Numbered from the stretch's first letter, positions 50,841 to 62,296 are shown. The stretch is 64,000 bases of DNA from an uncultured Collinsella sp. (GCA_902492235.1 CABUKS010000009.1:6023-70022), one strand, 5' to 3'. Made by a program: numbers and translations. The notes: generated by a model not told the origin, from the letters alone.

Positions 50841-50964
50841 TCTTCCGTTCGCGCCTTAAAGGTAAGGCAATTCGTTAAACCGCCGGTGCCCGTACCCATG
50901 GAGCCCGGCAGTTATAAAAAGGTTATCCTGCGTGAAATAAGACACGCACGACAAAGGAGGAATC

Positions 50965-51159
50965 GTGGGAGTTATCGGTTACGGTCTCGGTGTTATCGGC
51001 GCTGGTCTTGCTATCGGCCTGTCTGCTCTGGGTGCTACGGGTGCTATGGCCCGTCAGCCTGAGGTCCAGGGCCGCGTGTTCACCGTCTTCATCATGGGCT
51101 CCGCCTTCGGCGAGGCTCTGGCTCTGATCGGCTTCGTTGTCGCGCTGATCGTTAAATAG
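50965..51159 (+). CDS. atpE: ATP synthase F0 subunit c (short)
   Basis: This 64-residue two-helix proteolipid starts at GTG with a strong AAAGGAGG. The polar loop is ARQPE and the ion-carrying Glu lies in GSAFGEALALIG of helix 2. It is shorter than the usual 70-80 residues. The Gln and Ser that coordinate Na+ in Ilyobacter-type c subunits are not present, so proton coupling is likely. Ring size cannot be read. Confidence 0.93.
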   Translation: MGVIGYGLGVIGAGLAIGLSALGATGAMARQPEVQGRVFTVFIMGSAFGEALALIGFVVALIVK

Positions 51160-51174
51160 CACGGAGCGTCAAGT

Positions 51175-51777
51175 ATGAATCTTTCATCCCAGAAGAGCGC
51201 GATCGCACTCTCCGCGTCCGCGGCCGCGCTGCTTATGCCGGTTTCCGCGTTCGCCGAGGACGGCGCTGCCGGTGCGGACATCCTCATCCCTAAGATGGCG
51301 GAGTTCATCCCGGCGCTTATCGCCTTCCTGATCATCTGGATCGTGCTGGCCAAGGTCGCCCTGCCGGGCATCATGAAAACCATGGAGGAGCGCGGCAAGA
51401 AGATCGAGGAGAGCCTCGACGAGGCCGAGAAGACCAAGCAGGAGGCTATCGCCAAGCGCGCTGAGTCCGACTCGATCGTCACCGACGCCCGTCGTCAGGC
51501 TGCCGACATCGTTCTCGAGGCCCGTAAGGACGCCGAGTCCGAGCGCGCCCGTATCATCGAGGCTGCTCACAAGGAGGCCGAGGAGATCATCGCCAAGGCC
51601 CATACGACCGTCGAGGACGAGCGCAAGTCCATTTACGCCGGTGCCGCGAGCTCCATCGCCGACCTGTCCGTTGCCGTCGCCACCAAGATCGTGGGCGAGG
51701 CACTCGAGGACGATGCCGAGCAGAAGAAGCTCATCGAGCGCTACATCCAGGAAGCAGGTAGCCTGAATGCCGACTAG
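51175..51777 (+). CDS. atpF: ATP synthase F0 subunit b with signal-peptide-like N-terminus
   Basis: This 200-residue peripheral-stalk subunit has one main membrane helix (FIPALIAFLIIWIVLAKVALPGIM, about 44-67) and a long charged coiled coil (ERGKKIEESLDEAEKTKQEA onward) that binds F1 through delta. Unusually, residues 1-30 (MNLSSQKSAIALSASAAALL onward to AFAEDG) look like a cleavable Sec signal peptide with an AFA-E site. The ATG has GGAGC upstream. The 3' end overlaps atpH by 11 bases. Confidence 0.92.
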   Translation: MNLSSQKSAIALSASAAALLMPVSAFAEDGAAGADILIPKMAEFIPALIAFLIIWIVLAKVALPGIMKTMEERGKKIEESLDEAEKTKQEAIAKRAESDSIVTDARRQAADIVLEARKDAESERARIIEAAHKEAEEIIAKAHTTVEDERKSIYAGAASSIADLSVAVATKIVGEALEDDAEQKKLIERYIQEAGSLNAD

Positions 51778-52243
51778 CCGCTATCAGGACAAGGTGCTCG
51801 AGACCTACGCGCGCTCCCTTCTGGAAGCCGCTAAGGCCGAGGACCATGTGTTTGAGGACCTCGAGATGATCGAGCGCCTGGCTTCTGCCAGCCCCGAGAT
51901 CATCGCCGTGCTCGACACCATGTCCAAGCGCGACCAGCTCGACCTTCTTCCCAAGGTGGCAGCTGCCTTTAAGTATGTTGCCGAGGAAGACGAGGATGTA
52001 GTGGGCGTGACCGTCACCACGGCGATCCCGCTCGACGACGAGCTGCGTCAAACCATCACTAAGAAATGCGAGCAGGACTTCGGCCGCAAGGTATTCCTTA
52101 TCGAGCAGGTCGACCCGTCTATCGTGGGCGGCCTGGTGCTCGAGGCCCGCGGCGAGCGTCGTGACATTTCCGTCAAGACGCAGCTGCGCATCGCGCAGGA
52201 GACCCTCGCAAACTCTGCTAATTCGTACGGAGGTGAAGCCTAA
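51767..52243 (+). CDS. atpH: ATP synthase F1 subunit delta
   Basis: This 158-residue subunit links F1 to the b stalk. The N-terminal helical half starts [22 protein letters not shown]. The C-terminal part has [25 protein letters not shown], the family signature. It is slightly shorter than the usual 175-180. Its ATG lies inside the end of atpF, and its stop overlaps the atpA start by one base (TAATG), so translation is coupled on both sides. Confidence 0.93.
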   Translation: MPTSRYQDKVLETYARSLLEAAKAEDHVFEDLEMIERLASASPEIIAVLDTMSKRDQLDLLPKVAAAFKYVAEEDEDVVGVTVTTAIPLDDELRQTITKKCEQDFGRKVFLIEQVDPSIVGGLVLEARGERRDISVKTQLRIAQETLANSANSYGGEA

Positions 52244-53841
52244 TGTCCGAAACCCTCAATGCCCAGGATATCGCCAAGAAACTGCAGGAGCAGCTCACGA
52301 GCCTCTCCGCGACGGTCGATACGCATGAGGTTTCAACGGTCGATGAGGTAGGCGACGGCATCGCGCGCGTCTCCGGCCTCAAGAGCGCCATGGCAGGCGA
52401 GCTTCTGGAGTTCAAGAGCTCCGATACCGGTGAGACCGTCTTCGGCCTTGCCCAGAACCTTGACCGTGACGAGGTCGGCGCCGTTCTGTTCGGTGCCGTC
52501 GACTCCATCAAGGAAGGCGACGAGTGCCGCACCACTGGCCGCGTTATGGATATCCCCGTGAGCCGTGCCATGCTCGGCCGCGTCGTCAATCCGCTCGGCC
52601 AGCCCATCGACGGCCTGGGCGACATCGTCGCTACGCACCGTCGCCCCATCGAGTTCAAGGCTCCCGGCGTCATCGATCGTACCCCGGTGTGCGAGCCGGT
52701 TCAGACCGGTCTGCTCGCTATCGACTCCATGGTGCCTATTGGCCGCGGTCAGCGTGAGCTCATCATCGGTGACCGTAAGACCGGTAAGACCGCCATCGCC
52801 ATCGACGCTATCCTCAACCAGCGCGGCAAGGGCATGGTCTGCATCTATGTCGCCATCGGCCAGAAGGCCTCCACGGTTGCCAACATCCGCGAGACCCTCG
52901 CTCAGCACGGTGCGCTCGACTACACCATCATCGTTTCGGCCACCGCTGCCGATTCCGCCCCTATGCAGTACATCGCGCCTATGGCCGGTGCCGCTATTGG
53001 CGAGTTCTTTATGTACAACGGCGAGGACGGCAAGCCCGCCAGCGAGACCAACCCCGGCGGCCACGTGCTCGTCATCTACGATGACCTGTCCAAGCAGGCT
53101 GTGGCCTACCGTCAGATGTCGCTGACGCTGCATCGTCCGCCCGGACGCGAGGCCTATCCTGGCGACATCTTCTACCTGCACTCTCGTCTGCTCGAGCGTG
53201 CCGTCAAGATGTCCAAGAAGAACGGTTACGGCTCCATGACGGCACTGCCGATCATCGAGACCCAGGACGGCGACGTCTCGGCCTACATTCCGACCAACGT
53301 CATTTCCATTACCGATGGTCAGATCTACCTGCAGTCCGAGCTCTTCTTCCAGGGTCAGCGCCCGGCAGTCGACGTGGGTATCTCCGTGTCCCGCGTCGGT
53401 GGCGATGCGCAGACCAAGGCCATGAAGCAGGTCGCCGGCAACCTCCGTCTGGACCTCGCTTCCTATCAGGAGCTCGCTGGCTTTACGCAGTTCGGCTCCG
53501 ACCTCGACGAGGCTACTCAGAAGCAGCTGACCCACGGTGCTCGCATGACCGAGCTCCTGAAGCAGCCGCGTTACAAGCCGTTTGAGGTTGGCGAGCAGAT
53601 CGTTACGCTGTTCGCTGGCAACGAGGGCTTCCTGGATGACCTGGAGATCGCCGACGTGCTGCCCTTCCGTGCCGAGCTCATCGAGTACATGGACAATGGC
53701 TTTGGTTCGCTGCTCGACAAGGTTCGCGCCAAGAAGATCGATGATGACACCAAGGCTGAGCTCTTGCGCGTCATCGGCGACTTCAAGCAGCAGTTCATGG
53801 CCAAGCACCATTCGGATGTTTCTGGATCAGAGGAGAACTAA
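52243..53841 (+). CDS. atpA: ATP synthase F1 subunit alpha
   Basis: This 532-residue subunit forms the non-catalytic nucleotide sites of F1. [13 protein letters not shown] (from residue 176) is the P-loop, [20 protein letters not shown] includes Walker B, and [17 protein letters not shown] holds the Arg finger that reaches the beta active site. Length is slightly above the usual 500-515, mostly a C-terminal extension. CGGAGGTGA precedes the ATG. Confidence 0.97.
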   Translation: MSETLNAQDIAKKLQEQLTSLSATVDTHEVSTVDEVGDGIARVSGLKSAMAGELLEFKSSDTGETVFGLAQNLDRDEVGAVLFGAVDSIKEGDECRTTGRVMDIPVSRAMLGRVVNPLGQPIDGLGDIVATHRRPIEFKAPGVIDRTPVCEPVQTGLLAIDSMVPIGRGQRELIIGDRKTGKTAIAIDAILNQRGKGMVCIYVAIGQKASTVANIRETLAQHGALDYTIIVSATAADSAPMQYIAPMAGAAIGEFFMYNGEDGKPASETNPGGHVLVIYDDLSKQAVAYRQMSLTLHRPPGREAYPGDIFYLHSRLLERAVKMSKKNGYGSMTALPIIETQDGDVSAYIPTNVISITDGQIYLQSELFFQGQRPAVDVGISVSRVGGDAQTKAMKQVAGNLRLDLASYQELAGFTQFGSDLDEATQKQLTHGARMTELLKQPRYKPFEVGEQIVTLFAGNEGFLDDLEIADVLPFRAELIEYMDNGFGSLLDKVRAKKIDDDTKAELLRVIGDFKQQFMAKHHSDVSGSEEN

Positions 53842-53846
53842 GCCCC

Positions 53847-56209
<2,363 letters not shown>

Positions 56210-56212
56210 GTT

Positions 56213-56605
56213 ATGCGTATCCGCATCGTGTGCCCCGTGAGCTGCGCCTATGAGGGCGACGCTGCGTTTGTGTCGATTCCGTCCACGGATGGCGAGTTTG
56301 GCGTTCTGCCTGCTCACTCCAGCGAGATCTGCACGATCGACCGCGGTTACGTTCGCGTTTCCGATAAGGCCATGGGCACTGTCGACCACACGTTTGCCGT
56401 GGCCGGCGGCTATGCCCAGGTTGCGGACGATGTCGTGACCGTTCTCGCCGAGCGCGCTTGCGATTTGGCGACCGTCGATGCCGACAAGCTTAAAGCTGAT
56501 ATTCAAGGTTTTGAAGAGAAGCTGGGTAATTTGTCGGAGGATGATGCACGCCGCGCCTACCTCTATAATGAAATCGCATGGTGTAAGCTCAAGCTTGCCC
56601 AATAG
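56213..56605 (+). CDS. atpC: ATP synthase F1 subunit epsilon
   Basis: This 130-residue subunit has the N-terminal beta sandwich (STDGEFGVLPAHSSEICTIDRGYVRV) and a C-terminal helical hairpin (LKADIQGFEEKLGNLSEDDARRAYLYNEIAWCKLKLA) that can inhibit ATP hydrolysis. It is the last gene of the operon, three bases after atpD, and is followed by a strong terminator hairpin before murA. Confidence 0.93.
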   Translation: MRIRIVCPVSCAYEGDAAFVSIPSTDGEFGVLPAHSSEICTIDRGYVRVSDKAMGTVDHTFAVAGGYAQVADDVVTVLAERACDLATVDADKLKADIQGFEEKLGNLSEDDARRAYLYNEIAWCKLKLAQ

Positions 56606-56641
56606 TCAAACGATTTAGCGTTCGACCATTTGCGAACACAT

Positions 56642-56680
56642 CATGCCCGGGATGGCCCAGCCACCCCGGGCATGCTTTTT
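56642..56680 (+). terminator. Rho-independent terminator of the ATP synthase operon
   Basis: CATGCCCGGG / CCCGGGCATG with TTTTT directly after. It lies in the short gap before murA, so murA needs readthrough or a promoter within the spacer. Confidence 0.85.
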
Positions 56681-56693
56681 GAAAGGGTAGACC

Positions 56694-57977
56694 TTGGATA
56701 TTATCCGCGTTGAGGGTGGCCACGCCATCGGAGGCTCCGTGCCCGTCTCGGGCGCCAAGAACTCCGCGCTCAAACTCATGGCGGCAACGCTTTTGGCGCC
56801 GGGCAAGACGACGCTGCAGAACGTGCCCGATATTTCCGATGTCCACGTGATGGGCAAGGTGCTCAAGGGCATGGGCGCTACGATCGATGTTCTCGACGAG
56901 CACACGCTCGAGATTGATACCTCTCAGGTCGATTCTTGGGAGGCCCCCTACGAGCTCGTTGCCAAGATGCGTGCTTCCACAGCCGTGATGGGACCCCTGC
57001 TGGGTCGCTTCCATCGCGCCAAGATCGCCATGCCGGGCGGCTGCAACCTGGGTGCTCGCAAGATCGATATGCACATTCTTGGTCTCGAGGCCCTGGGCGT
57101 TGAGTTCGATACCGCCCACGGTTACATCAACGCTAATGCGCCCCAAGGTCTGCGCGGTACCACCGTCACGCTCGAGTTCGCCAGTGTCGGTGCGACCGAG
57201 AACCTCATCATGGCCTCTGTGCGCGCGAAGGGTACCACGGTTATCGACAATGCCGCCCGCGAGCCCGAGATCGTCGATCTCGCCAACATGCTCAACGAGA
57301 TGGGCGCTAAGATTGTCGGCGCCGGTACGCCTGTCGTGACCATCGAGGGCGTGGAAGAGCTGCATCCCGTTACCCATCGCGTAGTGGGCGACCGCATCGA
57401 GGCCGGCACCTTTATCGTCGCCGGTGCGTTGATGGCCGACGATCGCGGTGTCGATGTCACGGGCTTTTGCCCCATTCACTTGGGCATGGTGCTCAAGAAG
57501 ATGGAGCTTATGGGCATCGATTGCGAGCGTACCGACGACGGCGTCCATGTGAGCCGTGCCGAGCGTATCAAGCCGGTCGACATCCAGACGCTTCCGTTCC
57601 CCGGCTTCCCGACGGACATGCAGGCGCAGATTATGGTGCTCTCCGCCCTTGCCGACGGCAGTTCCGTTATTACCGAAAACATCTTCGAGAATCGCTTTAT
57701 GTTTGCCTCTGAGCTGGTGCGCATGGGTGCCGACATTCGTATCGAGAGCCATCATGCCATGATTCATGGCGTCAAGGGCTTCTCGGGTGCACAGGTTACC
57801 TCGCCCGACCTGCGTGGTGGAGCGGCCCTCGTCGTAGCGGGCTTGATTGCCGACGGGACGACCGAGGTTTCGGCCATCCATCACATCAAGCGTGGCTACG
57901 AGCAGTTTGTCGAAAAGCTGCAGGCGCTTGGCGCGCATGTCGAGCATGCTACCGTCCCCGATCCCGTCATCTACTAA
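56694..57977 (+). CDS. murA: UDP-N-acetylglucosamine 1-carboxyvinyltransferase
   Basis: This 427-residue cytoplasmic enzyme transfers enolpyruvate from PEP to UDP-GlcNAc, the first committed step of peptidoglycan synthesis. GAKNSALKLMAATLL starts the fold. The catalytic Cys117 in AMPGGCNLGAR is present, so the enzyme should be fosfomycin-sensitive by family rule. AAREPEIVDLANMLN and AGLIADGTTEVS are further landmarks. The start is a TTG with GAAAGGG upstream. The LCP gene follows immediately. Confidence 0.95.
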   Translation: MDIIRVEGGHAIGGSVPVSGAKNSALKLMAATLLAPGKTTLQNVPDISDVHVMGKVLKGMGATIDVLDEHTLEIDTSQVDSWEAPYELVAKMRASTAVMGPLLGRFHRAKIAMPGGCNLGARKIDMHILGLEALGVEFDTAHGYINANAPQGLRGTTVTLEFASVGATENLIMASVRAKGTTVIDNAAREPEIVDLANMLNEMGAKIVGAGTPVVTIEGVEELHPVTHRVVGDRIEAGTFIVAGALMADDRGVDVTGFCPIHLGMVLKKMELMGIDCERTDDGVHVSRAERIKPVDIQTLPFPGFPTDMQAQIMVLSALADGSSVITENIFENRFMFASELVRMGADIRIESHHAMIHGVKGFSGAQVTSPDLRGGAALVVAGLIADGTTEVSAIHHIKRGYEQFVEKLQALGAHVEHATVPDPVIY

Positions 57978-57989
57978 TACAGGTTGCCT

Positions 57990-59234
57990 ATGTTTAATAA
58001 AAAGCCCCTCGCGGATACCACCGCCCGAAGACCCTCAACTGGTGCGCAGGCCAAGATCTACAGTCGCGATAACGTGGCTCGCTATTCCGAGCGCGCTCGT
58101 CAACGTCGTCGTAGCCACACGATTCGTCACGTCGCGCTCATTGTCGTGCTTGGTGTGCTGCTGAGTGCCACTACCGCTGCCGGCCTGTGGTTTGCCACCA
58201 TTATGGGCAAGCTCGGCGATTCTAATGTCATTACCGACAATCTGCGTCGGGTTCTGGTTGACACCGATGAGGCAAAGGATCCGTTCTACGTGCTGCTTCT
58301 TGGCAACGACGGCCGTCCGGGCGAGGATACGTATCGTGCCGACTCGATTATCCTGGCACGCATCGACCCCACGCAAAAGCAGGCGACGCTCATTTCCGTT
58401 CCGCGCGACACCAAGGTCGAGTACAAGGGCGAGACCATGAAGATCAACGCCTGCCATACCGTTGGCGGCGCCGAGGCCATGGTCGAGGCGGTCAACGAGC
58501 TGTGCGGTGTTCAGATTTCCCACTATGCCGAGGTCAGCTTCGACGGTATGCAGGCGCTGATTGATTCGGTTGGCGGTATCGACATTAACGCAACCGATGA
58601 TGTTGACGACCCCGAGCACCTGGATATTAAGATTACCGCTGGCCAGCAGCATATGGACGGTGCCACCGCCCTTACCTATGCCCGCTGCCGCTACACCTAT
58701 GCCGACGGCGATTACACGCGCATGCGCCACCAGCGTCAGGTGCTTGGCGCCCTTGCCAACCAGATTCTCAATAACTTCGATGCCACGAAGATCTTTGGCC
58801 TGGTTAATTCGCTGTCCGATATGCTCGTAACCGATATGAGCGTTCAGGATATCGTGGCTACGGTCAATGCCATGCGCGGTATGGATGTCGACGGTATCTA
58901 CTCGGCCAACCTGCCCTCGTACGCCGACGACAGCACCATGATCGACGGAGTGAGCTACGTCTTTGTCTACGAGGACGAGCTCAAGGAAATGATGGAGCGC
59001 GTCGATGCCGGCAAGGATCCCAAGGGTCCCAACACCATGGGTCTTTCCGACGGTTCCAGCTCTACGATCGGCGACCTGAACAACAACACGTCTGACGACT
59101 ACGCAAACGGTACCGCAACCTCATCGGTCAGCTCTGACGATTCCGATGACTCAAGCGATTCAAGCGATTCAAGCGATTCGGACTACTACGAAGAGCCCAC
59201 CGGCGACGGCAACGGTTACGAAGCCAACTACTAG
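57990..59234 (+). CDS. LytR-CpsA-Psr (LCP) family cell-wall ligase with Ser/Asp tail
   Basis: This 414-residue membrane-anchored protein has a basic cytoplasmic N-terminus, one membrane helix (VALIVVLGVLLSATTAAGLWFA) and an extracellular LCP domain. That domain has LLLGNDGRPGEDTYRADSIILARID, ISVPRDTKV and LTYARCRYTYADGDYTRMRHQRQ, the Asp/Arg residues that bind polyprenyl-pyrophosphate. LCP enzymes attach glycopolymers to peptidoglycan. The last 70 residues are Ser/Asp/Asn-rich with an internal 9-bp tandem repeat. I prefer the ATG at 57990 to the in-frame TTG at 57984. Confidence 0.9.
   Translation: MFNKKPLADTTARRPSTGAQAKIYSRDNVARYSERARQRRRSHTIRHVALIVVLGVLLSATTAAGLWFATIMGKLGDSNVITDNLRRVLVDTDEAKDPFYVLLLGNDGRPGEDTYRADSIILARIDPTQKQATLISVPRDTKVEYKGETMKINACHTVGGAEAMVEAVNELCGVQISHYAEVSFDGMQALIDSVGGIDINATDDVDDPEHLDIKITAGQQHMDGATALTYARCRYTYADGDYTRMRHQRQVLGALANQILNNFDATKIFGLVNSLSDMLVTDMSVQDIVATVNAMRGMDVDGIYSANLPSYADDSTMIDGVSYVFVYEDELKEMMERVDAGKDPKGPNTMGLSDGSSSTIGDLNNNTSDDYANGTATSSVSSDDSDDSSDSSDSSDSDYYEEPTGDGNGYEANY
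59151..59177 (+). repeat. In-frame 9-bp tandem repeat in LCP gene
   Basis: Three perfect copies of TCAAGCGAT encode Ser-Ser-Asp units in the low-complexity tail. The length could vary between strains without a frameshift. Confidence 0.8.
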
Positions 59235-59235
59235 A

Positions 59236-59404
59236 GTTACGCGGTTTTACCAAACCGCGTAATCAGTTGACGCTGCAAACCCGCCAGAGCGGCAATCTGC
59301 CTTTCAACTTCGGCGGCATGATCAAAAGATCAATGCCACCTCGTTTCAAGGCACCTTGCTCGCTCTGGCGGGATTTCGCTGTCGGTGCCAAAACATCGGC
59401 GTTG
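59236..59404 (+). repeat. Composite structured element, copy 4
   Basis: Hairpin A GTTACGCGGTTT / AAACCGCGTAAT (59236-59263) is followed by TTGACGCTGC. Hairpin B has perfect outer arms CCCGCCAGAGCG / CGCTCTGGCGGG (59280-59291, 59361-59372), an inner GGCGGCAT / ATGCCACC stem and an apical GATC-AAAA-GATC. The tail GTGCCAAAACATCGGCGTTG follows. It fills most of the 334-base gap after the LCP gene. Confidence 0.72.
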
Positions 59405-59410
59405 CCGGAA

Positions 59411-59468
59411 CACTTGGCACTTGGGGACGTTCCTTTTGTGCCGGCAGTTTGGGACACTCCTTGCGTTA
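59411..59468. repeat. GGGGACGTTC motif with GGGACACTCC companion
   Basis: CTTGGGGACGTTCCTTTTGTGCC and TTTGGGACACTCCTTGCGTTAA lie side by side just after composite element copy 4. No gene is present here. Confidence 0.5.
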
Positions 59469-59502
59469 AGAGGCTGGCGTGCGTTAACCTATTCTCGTTG
59501 CA

Positions 59503-59541
59503 GTAAAAAATCGCCCCGTTCTTGGTTGAGGACGGGGCAAT
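59503..59541 (-). terminator. Rho-independent terminator of pepT
   Basis: On the minus strand TTGCCCCGTC pairs with AACGGGGCGA and is followed by TTTTTTA, 28 bases after the pepT stop. Confidence 0.8.
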
Positions 59542-59568
59542 TCGTCTTTTGGACTTGTGCAGCCAGGC

Positions 59569-60816
59569 TTATGCAAAGCGGGCGACGAGCTCCTGGAGCA
59601 CGTCGGTCATCTTGACGAGCGAACTGACCGGGACGAACTCGTTGACGCCGTGGTAGCAATAGCCGCCGGTGGAAAGGTTGGGGCAGGGCAGACCGCGGAA
59701 CGACAGCTGAGCGCCGTCGGTGCCGCCACGAATCGGCAGCACTTGGGGCTCAACGCCGCAGGCAAGGTAGGCTTCCTTGGCAACATCAATAAGCTCGGGA
59801 TAGTCACGAACGATCTCGGCCATATTTCGATACTGCTGCTTAATCTCGACTGTCACGCGCTCCTCACCCAGACGCTGGTTGAGCATCGAGGCGGCGGCAT
59901 CAATAAGGTCGAGTTTCTGCTGGAACTTGGCGGCGTCATGGTCGCGGATGATATAGCGCGCTGTGGCGTGATCGACGGTCGCAGATACACCCTCAAGGTG
60001 ATAAAAGCCCTCGTAGCCTTCCGTATACTCCGGGCGCTGCACGTAGGGGAGCAACGCGTTGAAGTCGCAGAACAGATTGCCTGCGTTGACCATACGGCCC
60101 TTAGCGTCGCCCGGGTGGATGGACTGGCCCTCAAAGCGGACGGTCGCCTCGGCGGCGTTAAAGCACTCCCACTCCAGCTCGCCGATGGGGCCGCCGTCGA
60201 CCGTGTAGGCGTACTTGCAGCCAAAGGTATCGATATCCAACAGCTCGGCTCCGTGGCCGATCTCCTCGTCAGGGCAGAAGCAAATGCCGAGTGCGGGATG
60301 GGGCAGAGAAGGGTCCTGAGCGATGCGCGCGACAAGCGACATGATCTCGGCGACGCCTGCCTTGTCGTCTGCGCCCAGCAGCGTGGTGCCATCGCTGCAG
60401 ACCAGGTCCTCATCCGCGAGGTCATTCAGGGCGGGAAGCTTGGCGGTACTCATGGCAACGGGTTTACCGTCAACCGTGCCGCAGACCAGATCGCCGCCTT
60501 CGTAGTGCACGATGTGCGGCTTCACGCCGGCGCCCGGTGCAACTTCGGTGGTGTCGAGATGGGCGATCAGGCCCAGGGCGGGCTTGTCCTCAGCGCCCGC
60601 ACTTGCGGGGATATGCGCGCAGACATAGGCGTGCTCGGTCACGTGGGCATCTTCCGCACCAAGCTTGCGCAGCTCTTCAGCCAGCACGTTGGCAAGGTCA
60701 AACTGAACGGCGCTCGAGGGTACCTGGTCGCAGTTTGCATCCTCGGACTGCGTGTTGATCTGGACGTAGCGCAAAAAGCGTTCGAGGACATCGGGGCTCG
60801 TGGTGGTGTTTTCCAT
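59569..60816 (-). CDS. pepT: Peptidase T (tripeptidase)
   Basis: This 415-residue cytoplasmic M20B enzyme removes N-terminal residues from tripeptides. IAHLDTTEVAPG gives the metal-binding His/Asp, LLGADDKAGVAEIM the bridging Asp, and FCPDEEIGHGAELLD the catalytic Glu pair. PIRGGTDGAQLSFRGLPCPNLSTGG near the C-terminus is a PepT signature. The ATG at 60816 begins the conserved region; a longer frame to 60912 is not conserved. It is divergent from the DtxR-family gene. Confidence 0.95.
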   Translation of the reverse strand: MENTTTSPDVLERFLRYVQINTQSEDANCDQVPSSAVQFDLANVLAEELRKLGAEDAHVTEHAYVCAHIPASAGAEDKPALGLIAHLDTTEVAPGAGVKPHIVHYEGGDLVCGTVDGKPVAMSTAKLPALNDLADEDLVCSDGTTLLGADDKAGVAEIMSLVARIAQDPSLPHPALGICFCPDEEIGHGAELLDIDTFGCKYAYTVDGGPIGELEWECFNAAEATVRFEGQSIHPGDAKGRMVNAGNLFCDFNALLPYVQRPEYTEGYEGFYHLEGVSATVDHATARYIIRDHDAAKFQQKLDLIDAAASMLNQRLGEERVTVEIKQQYRNMAEIVRDYPELIDVAKEAYLACGVEPQVLPIRGGTDGAQLSFRGLPCPNLSTGGYCYHGVNEFVPVSSLVKMTDVLQELVARFA

Positions 60817-60936
60817 AAAGACCGCTCCAATCTTGGTCGTCGTGTGCAACAAGAACTCTAGCACGGTATGCCACGGCATACCACGACGCTTGGATGGGGT
60901 AGAATCAGCCATTGAATGCAGAAGGGACGGAAGATC

Positions 60937-61359
60937 ATGGATACGACAAATAGCTCGCGCGAACTACATCTGACGGTGGCGAACGAAGACTACTTGGAGT
61001 GCATGGTTCGCATTGAAAGCGAAGAGGGGGAAACCAACGGCGTGCGATCGGTCGACATCGCGCAGCGCCTTGGCGTCTCCAAGGCATCGGTCAATAAAGC
61101 GGTTTCGGCGCTCAAGGCATCCGAGCTTGTCGAGCAATCGCACTACGGCAAGGTAATCCTGACCGATCGCGGTCGCGAGGTTGGCACGGCTATCTGGTAC
61201 CGTCATCGCCTCATCCGCACGTTTTTGGTTCAGGAGCTCGGTGTCGAATTTGAGCGAGCCGATTCCGAGGCCTGCATGATGGAGCATGCGCTATCCGAGG
61301 ACACGATGAGCCGCTGGCTCGCCTATCTCGAAAAGCAGGGAATCAGCGTCGAGGAATAG
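60937..61359 (+). CDS. DtxR/MntR-family metal-dependent regulator
   Basis: This 140-residue regulator has a winged helix (EDYLECMVRIESEEGETNGVRSVDIAQRLGVSKASVNKAVSALK) and the helical dimerisation/metal domain (YRHRLIRTFLVQELGVEFERADSEACMMEHALSEDTMSRW). The EAC-xx-EH ligands are typical of Fe2+- or Mn2+-sensing members. The SH3-like third domain of DtxR is absent, as in MntR. It is 10 bases upstream of a homocysteine methyltransferase gene, an unusual pairing. The ATG at 60937 has a GGGACGGAAG site. Confidence 0.88.
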   Translation: MDTTNSSRELHLTVANEDYLECMVRIESEEGETNGVRSVDIAQRLGVSKASVNKAVSALKASELVEQSHYGKVILTDRGREVGTAIWYRHRLIRTFLVQELGVEFERADSEACMMEHALSEDTMSRWLAYLEKQGISVEE

Positions 61360-61369
61360 CGGGATATAT

Positions 61370-62263
61370 ATGGATACGAGTTATTACAACCGCTTTGGTG
61401 CCGAGGAACTTACGCGCCGCTTGTCGAGCGAGACCTTGTTGGCGCAGGGCCCCATGGGCAGTGTTCTGTTGAGTGAGTACGATGCCGCCGACATTCCACC
61501 GGCGTTTTGGAATCTGGCAGAGCCGCAGACCGTTTCTCGTATCCATCGCTTGTATGTCGCCGCCGGCGCGCAGGTGCTCATTACCAACACCTTTCAGGCA
61601 TCGAGCTATGCCCTCAAGCACGACCAGATTGCGCCGTCCGTGGCGGAGGTCAATCGCGGGGCCGTCGACGATGCCCGCCAGGCGCACCCTCAGCTGCTGC
61701 TAGGCTCGATGGGCCCGATCGGTATTGAGTGGTTTGCCGAGGACTCTGCCGAGTATCGTGAAATCCGCGGCATTGCGCGCGAACAGGCGCACGCCTTGCT
61801 CAATGCTGGTGTTGACGGTCTGCTGATCGAGACGGTGACGTCTATCCGTAATCTGCAGCCCATGCTTGCCGGCGCCCTAGATGCCGCCAACGGCATGCCT
61901 GTTCTGGTGAGTTTTGTCGTTGACGATAAAGGCGACCTGTTGGGCGATGGCCTCAACATCGAGGCAGCCGTTTTGTACGCCGAAAAACACGGCGCAAATT
62001 CGGTTGGTGTTAATTGCTGTTCGCTTGCGGCCGCGAACGCGGCGGTGCCCAGGATGGTTGCATCGGCGACTACTCCCGTCACGGTGCGTCCCAACGTAGG
62101 CGATCCGGTCCAGACTCAGGATGGCCCCGTATGGCACGAGAACCCCGAAGCTTTCGCGCGCGCATGCATCGAATGGAGACATGCCGGTGCCGCAATGGTG
62201 GGCAGTTGCTGTGGAACCACGGCAATCACTACGGCCGCGATGGCCGAGACGCTCGATATATAA
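61370..62263 (+). CDS. Homocysteine S-methyltransferase family protein
   Basis: This 297-residue zinc enzyme has the Pcv/MetH-N-terminal barrel. AQGPMGSVLLSE is the N-terminal glycine loop and ITNTFQASSYAL follows. GVNCC gives the first Zn Cys, and GSCCGTT near the C-terminus gives the other two. It methylates homocysteine, using S-methylmethionine, betaine or a folate depending on the member. Donor is not determined; it lacks the folate and cobalamin modules of MetH. It is downstream of the DtxR-family regulator. Confidence 0.88.
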   Translation: MDTSYYNRFGAEELTRRLSSETLLAQGPMGSVLLSEYDAADIPPAFWNLAEPQTVSRIHRLYVAAGAQVLITNTFQASSYALKHDQIAPSVAEVNRGAVDDARQAHPQLLLGSMGPIGIEWFAEDSAEYREIRGIAREQAHALLNAGVDGLLIETVTSIRNLQPMLAGALDAANGMPVLVSFVVDDKGDLLGDGLNIEAAVLYAEKHGANSVGVNCCSLAAANAAVPRMVASATTPVTVRPNVGDPVQTQDGPVWHENPEAFARACIEWRHAGAAMVGSCCGTTAITTAAMAETLDI

Positions 62264-62268
62264 AGGGC

Positions 62269-62296
62269 AAACCGCTCCATACGGGGCGGTTTTTTT
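62269..62296 (+). terminator. Rho-independent terminator
   Basis: AACCGCTCC / GGGGCGGTT with a run of seven T, 5 bases after the homocysteine methyltransferase stop. Confidence 0.88.
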
